Source of the DNA: a virus
Reading direction: 5' to 3' (one strand)
Length of the DNA stretch: 42,884 nt
IMG/VR virus record: IMGVR_UViG_3300032229_000042
Location: 1 to 42,884 of that record
This document shows, piece by piece, positions 37,441-42,884 of the stretch. The number at the start of each line of letters is the position of its first letter. Position 1 is the first letter of the stretch. The notes beneath the pieces were generated by a model that was not told the DNA's origin, searched no databases, and worked only from the letters and a program-made list of their open reading frames with translations. The position numbers and the translations under genes were made by a program.

Positions 37441-38586
37441 TTAAGGAATATACATGATGTAATAAGCAGCAAGTACAGGTTGGATATTAGGATGTCCTTG
37501 TCCATTACCAGTAGTAGCATTAGTCACATTTGTTGTTACAGATATACCTGTTACAGCACTTGCTGTAGTAAGTGTTGCTGGTTGACCTATTCTACCAGAA
37601 TTTCCATCCCCACCGTTGAACACACCTCCTTCAAAAGCATGACTGTGTCCTGGATCATTTACAGTGGATAATGCTGTAGCAGTGTGTGTATGACTAGGAA
37701 GTTGAGGAATAGTTAATCCTACTAAGTTTGTACCAGTGGTGTCTCCTAGAGAATAATTAGGGTTACCTGTAAACGCAGGATCTACATTAAAGTTCAATGC
37801 TCCACCAGGAACACCTTGAATAGCTCCTACACCCACTCTTCCTCTCTTATCAGGAGTGCCATTAGCACCATTACATAAATACACTTTATCCCATCCTAAG
37901 CTCTGTATACCAGCTCCTGTACCATCAAAGTTAGTCAATGGACCATAGTATTCTACAACTGTATAAGGAACCATTTTGGTGTACTGTTGTGTACTACCGC
38001 CTGATTGTTCATCCAAATAAGCTTGAATAAGACCATTTAACTCATCAAGACTAACATAGTTATCTTGTACATTTAATGTTAAACTGGTTAAGTTAGCTGA
38101 TGTTTGACAAAGTCTATTGATTGTAGCTTGTAAAATTGCAACAGTCCCAGAATTAGGTAAAACTCCTACAAGACAGTTTACATTATATGTTCCTTGTAAT
38201 TTAGCTAATTCAAATTGAAGAGTGCTCACCTCATCCTGTACATAGCAAATACTTCTTGTAAGAGCAGTTAGGTACTCAGGAACAGTGTATATACAATCTG
38301 GTGTTACTGGTAAAAATAGTTCAACAACTGGACAAATAATCCCTGGATTGATAGCAACATTGATTCCTGTACCATCTAAACATGAGGTTAAGTAATCTAT
38401 TAATCTTTCTTCAACAATAGCTAATGAATCTCCTGTCTGAATTTCTAAAGCTAATGAATCTGGACCTGTATATCTAACACATTGGTCAGATACCGTCTCA
38501 ACACATCCGTTATAACAAGCATCACAAGATCTTGTTGTTGTAACGTTAGAAGTTGTACTTGTAGTAGTAGTGGTATCTCCTGCCAT
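37441..38586 (-). CDS. Tail-collar domain fibre protein, 381 aa
   Basis: The C-terminal half follows the phage tail collar (T4 gp12-type) plan: LGWDKVYLCNGANGTPDKRG, VGVGA, LPSHTHT, GHSHAFEGG, and the end HPNIQPVLAAYYIMYIP. Such domains trimerise and often carry the host-binding tip, with the HTH/HSH histidines in position to bind metal in related fibres. The N-terminus is odd: it opens directly with a Thr-rich run (GDTTTTTSTTSNVTTT) and a Cys cluster (CDACYNGC), as if an N-terminal anchoring module were missing. A segment near 40-70 (YTGPDSLALEIQTGDSLAIV) resembles the next gene product. A helical coiled-coil region precedes the collar. Host-receptor binding is inferred from the family. Confidence 0.8.
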   Translation of the reverse strand: MAGDTTTTTSTTSNVTTTRSCDACYNGCVETVSDQCVRYTGPDSLALEIQTGDSLAIVEERLIDYLTSCLDGTGINVAINPGIICPVVELFLPVTPDCIYTVPEYLTALTRSICYVQDEVSTLQFELAKLQGTYNVNCLVGVLPNSGTVAILQATINRLCQTSANLTSLTLNVQDNYVSLDELNGLIQAYLDEQSGGSTQQYTKMVPYTVVEYYGPLTNFDGTGAGIQSLGWDKVYLCNGANGTPDKRGRVGVGAIQGVPGGALNFNVDPAFTGNPNYSLGDTTGTNLVGLTIPQLPSHTHTATALSTVNDPGHSHAFEGGVFNGGDGNSGRIGQPATLTTASAVTGISVTTNVTNATTGNGQGHPNIQPVLAAYYIMYIP

Positions 38587-38594
38587 TTTATAAT

Positions 38595-38861
38595 TTATTT
38601 ATGAATTAACAACTTCACTCTGCTAGCAATCATAGGTATTGTAAATGGTTCACAATAGCTTGGATTACATGCTTTGTATGTTAATATTTGTTTGTAATTT
38701 ATTAAGTCACCTACCACTTGTCCTGGTATATAATAGTTCGCTGAGAATACAATATTATTATACTGGATAACTGCCCAGTAGGTTAATCTATTATCTATAT
38801 CAGTTAGTAATGCAGGTATACTAGCACACTCGATACAATTCGTTAATCTTGGATATAACAT
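38595..38861 (-). CDS. Small structural-block protein of unknown function, 88 aa
   Basis: Starts MLYPRLTNCIECASIPALLT and contains a CxxC pair (CIEC) plus Cys in YKACNPSYCEP. It is hydrophobic in the middle without a clear membrane helix. It begins inside the 3' end of the Cys-rich 50-aa gene (41-nt overlap in another frame) and ends 8 nt before the collar protein gene. The tight packing and minus-strand frame support it being real. I do not recognise a function; a small head or fibre accessory is plausible from position. Confidence 0.5.
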   Translation of the reverse strand: MLYPRLTNCIECASIPALLTDIDNRLTYWAVIQYNNIVFSANYYIPGQVVGDLINYKQILTYKACNPSYCEPFTIPMIASRVKLLIHK

Positions 38862-38973
38862 TTTTAATTCTTTGAGTTGCTTGTTTTAACTTGTTATTAC
38901 AAGCTGAACATAAGCCATTAATTAATTGACATCCGCAGCCCACTCTTAGGCCACATTCTCTACAGTTTGCCAT
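38821..38973 (-). CDS. Cys-rich zinc-ribbon-like mini-protein, 50 aa
   Basis: A short frame translates to MANCRECGLRVGCGCQLING then LCSACNNKLKQATQRIKNVI and ends SKINELYRVC with TAG. CREC, CGC and CSAC supply a likely zinc site in the first 25 residues, followed by a basic helix. The ATG lies one nucleotide after the TAG of the 185-aa gene, which is the spacing used elsewhere in this genome. Its last 41 nt overlap the start of the 88-aa gene. Without it there would be an unusual gap of about 110 nt. Function unknown; nucleic-acid or protein binding is a guess from the fold type. Confidence 0.6.
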   Translation of the reverse strand: MANCRECGLRVGCGCQLINGLCSACNNKLKQATQRIKNVISKINELYRVC

Positions 38974-38974
38974 A

Positions 38975-39532
38975 CTAATGAAAATTATTTATGTAGTTGT
39001 TACCAGAACAACCACAGTTGTTGGTTAAGAAATAATCTAATTGTCTGTCTGCCTGAGTGTATAATGTGTTAGCTGTGTCTATAGCACAGTTATTAGCTGC
39101 TGCAATAGATCCTTGAATCATGAAATTAATACTACTTAATACCACCTTGGATTGTGTTCTAATAGCTGAATCACATTCCATCATATCTAACTTCATAAAT
39201 GCACTATCAAATTTCTCTTGTATTTTAGCAGTACGCATTATGTTCTTTTCTACATAATTTGTTAATGCTGGGGCCACTGTATATTTTAAAAAATACACAC
39301 CGTCTGGAAGAGGTTGATACACTCCAACTGGACTAAGTCCTAGTGTTGCAGAGTTATATACATTAAAATCGTTAGGGGTGAAAGGAATAAGAACAGGATC
39401 TACAAAACCAGGAATAGTAATAGACATAGTGGGTGATGTTACATTTGGTGGATCTGTATCATAAACTGATGTATCAGCCACACCTAATGTATTAACATCG
39501 AATGTATTAATTACTAAAAAATCTAAAGTCAT
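38975..39532 (-). CDS. Conserved structural-block protein, 185 aa
   Basis: The N-terminal half is beta-rich with many Pro, Thr and Val residues (MTLDFLVINTFDVNTLGVAD, TSPTMSITIPGF) and contains LPDGVYFLKYTVAP. The C-terminal half is helical (TAKIQEKFDSAFMKLDMMEC) and ends in a Cys/Asn-rich tail (NNCGCSGNNYINNFH). The plan of a small beta domain plus helical assembly region suits a phage head-fibre or tail accessory protein, and I recall similar proteins in crAss-like genomes. It follows a hairpin terminator/attenuator, so it is probably expressed less than the gene upstream. Confidence 0.55.
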   Translation of the reverse strand: MTLDFLVINTFDVNTLGVADTSVYDTDPPNVTSPTMSITIPGFVDPVLIPFTPNDFNVYNSATLGLSPVGVYQPLPDGVYFLKYTVAPALTNYVEKNIMRTAKIQEKFDSAFMKLDMMECDSAIRTQSKVVLSSINFMIQGSIAAANNCAIDTANTLYTQADRQLDYFLTNNCGCSGNNYINNFH

Positions 39533-39549
39533 GGTTATTTAAAATAATA

Positions 39550-39590
39550 ATGCCAGAGGATTTGAGAAATATCCTCTCACCCTCTGGCAT
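39550..39590 (-). terminator. Hairpin terminator or attenuator after the 379-aa structural gene
   Basis: ATGCCAGAGG (39550-39559) pairs perfectly over 10 bases with CCTCTGGCAT (39581-39590), and the loop itself can form GAGGAT/ATCCTC. On the minus strand the stem is followed by TATTATTTTAAAT. It lies about 30 nt after the stop codon at 39619 and before the 185-aa gene. Confidence 0.65.
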
Positions 39591-39618
39591 AGGTTATATG
39601 ATAACTACCTTCTTTCTA

Positions 39619-40758
39619 TTAAGGAATCAAAGTAGTTGTTGTTGAAGTACTAGGCCAAACAGTAGTTGTAGTACTAGTTGTGCTTGTGATAGGACCGCTA
39701 TCATCAGTTACAAGACCTAACGCTGGCTCTAAGATATCCAAGAAATCTTGAGTATCTGCTTGAGGGATAGCTAAAATAACTGTAGAATCTTCTTTGATGT
39801 AGTCACCCCAAACATACGCTGAATTGTCATACTCGTTAAACTTGATGTACAAAGTATCGTAGGTAGTACCATCAGATACCCAGCTTTCAAAGTTTTCGTT
39901 GTATCCAACCATTCTGTACAAGTGCTTCAAGTAACCAGCTTGGTAGCTATAGAAGTTCTTCTCTAATTGTTGAATCTCTGCAGATGTACCTGATACATAA
40001 GAACTACGTTGAGTAATTACTACATCAGCAACATTGTTACAAGGATCAGCAACGATAAAGTCAGCAGTTGTAGCTGGACCAGAGAAAATGAATGTACGGA
40101 ACCACATACGGTCATATTCCCAAGGGAATGCAGCCACATCACATGGTTGACCATACTTAGTTAAAGGCTTACCGCTGATAACTAACTTAGCATTCTGATC
40201 GTTACCAATTCTTTGGAACTGATAGAAAGTGCTGAAAGAAATGTTGTCAGGGTTGTTACCTGGAGCTTTTGCTTCTAACTTTAAGATTAACTCATCGATT
40301 AAAGCAGGAACATTAACGTCAGTACAAGGGTCTTCACCACATTCTAAACATGGAGCATTCACAGTTACACTACGAGTGAAACCATTGAAATACAATGTGT
40401 CAATGTAGCTAGAGTGAGCACGTAAAGTTAAAGTGATAACTTCTCCTGGTTTTACAGTGAAATTACTAACTTGAGTTACTTGGTTAGCAGCAACAGGGTT
40501 TCCTGTAACTTTGTACCATTCAGTAACTTTGCTTCTAGTGATTTTGTCAGAACGCTTTGTACCTTGTAAGTACGTATTTGTTCTACCTTGTGCAACGTAG
40601 AAATAAGGAGCAGCAGCGATATTACCTGCATTTGCTACAGCGTAAGTGTTCAAATAGATACCTACTTGACCAGCTGTTAAATTCTGTGTTGATCCAGAGC
40701 TAGGGATTGTATTTCCTACTGGTACAACAAAGAGGGTGGTTAATGAAAAATCCGCCAT
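39619..40758 (-). CDS. Probable abundant crAss-like virion structural protein with Thr-rich C-terminal tail, 379 aa
   Basis: Beta-rich with an early hydrophobic strand (FSLTTLFVVPVGN), a Cys cluster (CLECGEDPC near 136-144), a central FPWEYDRMWFRTFIFSG stretch and a helical ENFYSYQAGYLKHLYRMVG segment. The C-terminus is an abrupt Thr/Ser run (TSTTSTTTTVW, STSTTTTLIP) with nothing beyond it. Codon choice looks less AT-biased than in its neighbours, as in the capsid segment, and a strong hairpin follows, both consistent with high expression. The gene stands in the head/connector part of the structural block. I judge it a capsid-decorating or connector component but cannot name it; tail-tube proteins are the alternative. 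Confidence 0.6.
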   Translation of the reverse strand: MADFSLTTLFVVPVGNTIPSSGSTQNLTAGQVGIYLNTYAVANAGNIAAAPYFYVAQGRTNTYLQGTKRSDKITRSKVTEWYKVTGNPVAANQVTQVSNFTVKPGEVITLTLRAHSSYIDTLYFNGFTRSVTVNAPCLECGEDPCTDVNVPALIDELILKLEAKAPGNNPDNISFSTFYQFQRIGNDQNAKLVISGKPLTKYGQPCDVAAFPWEYDRMWFRTFIFSGPATTADFIVADPCNNVADVVITQRSSYVSGTSAEIQQLEKNFYSYQAGYLKHLYRMVGYNENFESWVSDGTTYDTLYIKFNEYDNSAYVWGDYIKEDSTVILAIPQADTQDFLDILEPALGLVTDDSGPITSTTSTTTTVWPSTSTTTTLIP

Positions 40759-40785
40759 TTTGTTTTATATTTAAATTATGAAAAA

Positions 40786-41517
40786 TTACTCGTTTGTTCG
40801 TATTCTAAACTCTGCAGATTGTACAGCAGACATATTCTCTGTATACATTGCTAAGTTCTCTACTGTTAAGTCTACCAACTCATCTTCTAGATATAAGGCA
40901 AGTTCACAGTTTGAATCAGTAGAATTAGTACCATCAAAATGAACATATCCAGTTTTATCGATCTGTTGAGGATATCTTAGATAGGATAGATATAATGTCT
41001 TTGGAGTGAATGTTCCATCAGAGTAAACCATTATCTGGTTTGTATTGATGTTACTGAATGTCTCCTGATATTCAAATGATGGTCTATAATGAGTGTTGTT
41101 AATTAATACAGGAACATCTCCATGCTTTACTAACTCTTTATTAATCCATATTGTTCTATCTGTACATCTACCTTTATCTGCCAGAACATACGCATCTATA
41201 TAGAACATGTATGCTGGTGTGATTCCTACTAAATCAGCAGTGTATTGATTTAGTTGAAAATTACTCAGAGTCAACGGTAAAGGATGATCTTCATAACCTT
41301 CAATCAATTTCTGAAGATCTTCATAACGCTTTCTAAACGCATCCAGACCAAGAGTGGTTGGGGTGCTTGGACCATCTAGCTTTTGTTTAATAAGCTTAAT
41401 TTGGGCCTCATTCAGAGCTAAAATCTTATCTTCTAATTGAATCTGCTGATGCTCGTTAGTTGATAGTTTATTTAGTTTCTGATCAATCTTATATAATAAA
41501 CTATCTACTGGGATCAT
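40786..41517 (-). CDS. crAss-like ring/connector-type structural protein, 243 aa
   Basis: The N-terminus (MIPVDSLLYKIDQKLNKLST, then LEDKILALNEAQIKLIKQKL) is a long helical coiled-coil matching a conserved crAss-like protein encoded shortly after the capsid gene. The middle contains YMFYIDAYVLADKGRC and aromatic beta-rich sequence, and the C-terminus returns to acidic helix (LEDELVDLTVENLAMYTENM). The ATG overlaps the stop of the 347-aa reading frame as ATGA, so translation is probably coupled. No catalytic residues stand out. A head-tail ring or adaptor role is inferred from family memory and position. Confidence 0.6.
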   Translation of the reverse strand: MIPVDSLLYKIDQKLNKLSTNEHQQIQLEDKILALNEAQIKLIKQKLDGPSTPTTLGLDAFRKRYEDLQKLIEGYEDHPLPLTLSNFQLNQYTADLVGITPAYMFYIDAYVLADKGRCTDRTIWINKELVKHGDVPVLINNTHYRPSFEYQETFSNINTNQIMVYSDGTFTPKTLYLSYLRYPQQIDKTGYVHFDGTNSTDSNCELALYLEDELVDLTVENLAMYTENMSAVQSAEFRIRTNE

Positions 41518-42482
41518 ATCGATGCTAATTTTTTACTTTTCAACTTACCTTCTAATGTCAATAACTCATCTTGGTTATCTTCATCTGCTAAGAACTTAAC
41601 TAAATCATCTTCATCCTTAGCTATTTCAAATTCACCTTCATAAACTTTACCATTAGGTTTCAATCTATAAACTGAATGTGTAATTGCTTGTTTTACTAAA
41701 TCTTTAATATGGAGCAAGTTTTCCTTCATGTCTGCATATCTGTTAAACACCTCTACAGGGTTTAATCCAGCATATTTGCCATTCTTGAATTCTGTTTGTT
41801 TTAATAGGTTGTCCACTTGATTGTAAACTGATTCTTCTTTAGTATCTTCTGATACAGGAAGTCCTAACAATCTTGCCACTTTACGCTTCTTCTCAATAGA
41901 CATTTGATCAAACTTGATAATAGCCTTGTTAATCAATTGTTTCTTCTTGAACAACACTGCATTCTCAATTTCATCATCTGCTACATAGAATTGGATATCT
42001 GCTGGATATTCACCACGCTCCCAAGCTTGATAGCTAGAAGCAATTGTTGGATGAACTCTTAACCAAGCAAAAGCTAATTCTTGAGATGGATTACTAAAAT
42101 CAAAGTAGTTATCACCATCCATTAACTTAACCGCTTGCACATGCAATGAATCATCTGCAGAAGTTGATAAGCCATAGTTCCAGAAACTAGAACGAGGACC
42201 TAAATCAATGTCACCTAATTGAGCTTCAAGTTTCTTACGTAACTCAGTAACTCTTTCGATTTCCATTTCTCTTTCTAAACTATCAGCAATTCTTCTGATG
42301 TAAGCAGCGTTAGCATCTAAGCCTGTTCTGTACTGTCCATCAAGTTCTTTGTAAGGATACTTAAATACACCTGTACCAGGGATTCTTGTCATACCTTTTA
42401 ATGCAAGTCCACCTTGCATAGTTTGCAACTGAGAGTTGTTGTAGTCTTTCTTTAAAGTAGATATTTTACCTATCTTGCCCAT
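41514..42482 (-). CDS. Conserved crAss-like head protein encoded after the capsid gene, 322 aa
   Basis: I place the start at the ATG at 42482 (MGKIGKISTLKKDYNNSQLQ) because this matches the N-terminus I remember for the conserved protein following the major capsid gene in crAss-like phages. The upstream in-frame ATG at 42557 would read into a stretch of inverted repeats. Conserved pieces include GTGVFKYPYKELDGQYRTGL, LGPRSSFWNYG, VHPTIASSYQAWERGEYPAD and IIKFDQMSIEKKRKVARLLG. The sequence is highly charged and helical in the C-terminal half. It ends in an ATGA overlap with the next gene. A capsid assembly or inner-head function is inferred; no enzyme motif is visible. Confidence 0.7.
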   Translation of the reverse strand: MGKIGKISTLKKDYNNSQLQTMQGGLALKGMTRIPGTGVFKYPYKELDGQYRTGLDANAAYIRRIADSLEREMEIERVTELRKKLEAQLGDIDLGPRSSFWNYGLSTSADDSLHVQAVKLMDGDNYFDFSNPSQELAFAWLRVHPTIASSYQAWERGEYPADIQFYVADDEIENAVLFKKKQLINKAIIKFDQMSIEKKRKVARLLGLPVSEDTKEESVYNQVDNLLKQTEFKNGKYAGLNPVEVFNRYADMKENLLHIKDLVKQAITHSVYRLKPNGKVYEGEFEIAKDEDDLVKFLADEDNQDELLTLEGKLKSKKLASI

Positions 42483-42670
42483 ATGTAGTTGTTTTATTTG
42501 GTTTATTTGCAGATGGTTCCCATCGAAGGGAATGCAATTGGGAATTCCCCAACCCATCCATCTGTAGTTTAGAAGATTCCCCCTCTTTGAGGAGGGGGGA
42601 ATATCTTCTTATTTTTTTGCGAAACACCAGTGGTGTCAGTCTTAGGATACTATCCTGAGAGGGGCATTTA
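42483..42670 (-). other. Gene-free, inverted-repeat-rich region after the capsid gene
   Basis: No convincing gene lies here. On the plus strand it holds GATGG/CCATC (42512-42524 area), the palindrome GGGAATTCCC (42540-42549), a long GC-rich stem (TTCCCCCTC against GAGGGGGGAA, 42577-42602, extendable by AGAAGAT/ATCTTCT), the near-perfect palindrome ACACCAGTGGTGT (about 42625-42637) and AGGATACTATCCT (42645-42657). The long stem is the strongest; for minus-strand transcripts no U-run follows directly, so simple termination is not clear. It may limit read-through, protect the 3' end of the capsid mRNA or be processed. Confidence 0.6.
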
Positions 42671-42884
42671 TTAGAATTGAGGAATTTCTTCAATCAATAC
42701 TGTACGAGATAAATCCTCGATAAATACATCACAACGATCTTTCATCCAGATTTCATATCCAGGGAATTTGTTCGCAGAACTCATACCTTGAGACTTAGCA
42801 AAACCTAAGTGGTGACGAGTACCATCGATATAACCCCAAGTCATAGAAGGTGCACCCTTCATACGTACTTCACGGATATTGTTA
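42671..42884 (-). CDS. crAss-like major capsid protein, C-terminal fragment (5' end beyond window)
   Basis: The frame runs in from the right edge as NNIREVRMKGAPSMTWGYID and continues GTRHHLGFAKSQGMSSANKF, PGYEIWMKDRCDVFIEDLSR, ending TVLIEEIPQF and TAA. This agrees with the C-terminus I know for the crAss-like major capsid protein (HK97 fold). Only about 70 residues are present, so fold motifs cannot be checked. Its placement before the 322-aa head protein and the ring proteins fits the usual crAss-like order. The internal ATG at 42862 is not the real start, because the open frame continues upstream of it to the edge. Confidence 0.75.
   Translation of the reverse strand, partial: NNIREVRMKGAPSMTWGYIDGTRHHLGFAKSQGMSSANKFPGYEIWMKDRCDVFIEDLSRTVLIEEIPQF

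Noticed and set aside
42540-42549. GGGAATTCCC as a restriction-related or operator site
   Set aside because: A single 10-base palindrome in an inverted-repeat-rich spacer gives no support for a specific binding protein.
42466-42693. Minus-strand 75-codon frame across the gap after the capsid gene
   Set aside because: It runs through strong inverted repeats, overlaps the capsid stop and the true start of the next gene, and is rich in Pro/Ser/Lys without family resemblance.
1-42884. Stop-codon reassignment (TAG or TGA read through), as in some crAss-like phages
   Set aside because: All large genes are intact in the standard code, and TAG and TGA occur as natural stops exactly before neighbouring starts, for example TAG at 15250-15252 and TGA at 41514-41516.

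Overview
The window reads as part of the genome of a crAss-like tailed phage (order Crassvirales) whose host is most likely a member of the Bacteroidota. The DNA is AT-rich. Every convincing gene lies on the minus strand, so transcription runs from high to low coordinates. Genes are packed tightly, with several 1-nt gaps and TAATG or ATGA overlaps, and no clear Shine-Dalgarno sequences were noticed. The standard genetic code fits, and TAG serves as a normal stop. The crAss assignment rests on recognisable family sequences: the C-terminus of the major capsid protein at the right edge, the head and ring proteins behind it, a muzzle-type tail protein, and a giant protein with the DFDID catalytic signature of the crAss-like virion RNA polymerase (phi14:2 gp66 type). 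Family names come from remembered sequence patterns and synteny, not from a search.

Layout in transcription order. (1) 42884-40786: end of the major capsid protein, a 188-nt gene-free stretch rich in inverted repeats, then two conserved crAss-like structural genes overlapping by ATGA. (2) 40758-36507: a probably abundant structural protein ending in a Thr-rich tail, a hairpin terminator, then a cluster of small structural or fibre genes. The cluster includes an easily missed 50-residue Cys-rich protein, a tail-collar protein and a fibre-like protein with a poly-Thr linker, and it closes with a double hairpin. (3) 36331-32900: a new unit, apparently with its own promoter, opening with a helix-turn-helix plus metallophosphoesterase protein and followed by three tail or ring proteins. 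(4) 32890-26258: the muzzle-like tail protein with a C-terminal string of small Cys-rich modules on poly-Thr linkers, and a small tail protein sharing its N-terminal module with the earlier fibre-like protein. (5) 26258-1: five large genes encoding probable capsid-internal, ejected proteins of 1633, 1113, 886, 4123 and more than 958 residues. They carry a gluzincin-type peptidase, an ADP-ribosyltransferase-like domain, hydrophobic glycine-rich segments, a NADAR (YbiA-like) domain, the RNA polymerase catalytic region and a RecB/Cas4-like nuclease.

The genes make sense as virion assembly (1-4) plus an injected toolkit (5) that would open the way into the cell, start transcription and act on host targets. 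The most notable feature is an ADP-ribose theme across two co-encoded internal proteins: an ART-PolyVal-like domain in the 1633-residue protein and a NADAR domain in the RNA polymerase giant. The NADAR domain is bounded by a perfect 26-bp direct repeat exactly 528 bp (176 codons) apart, so it looks like an in-frame cassette. The second theme is modular surface proteins, with poly-Thr linkers in four genes and a shared anchor-like module in two. No tRNA, CRISPR array, insertion sequence, integrase, portal or terminase gene was recognised here.
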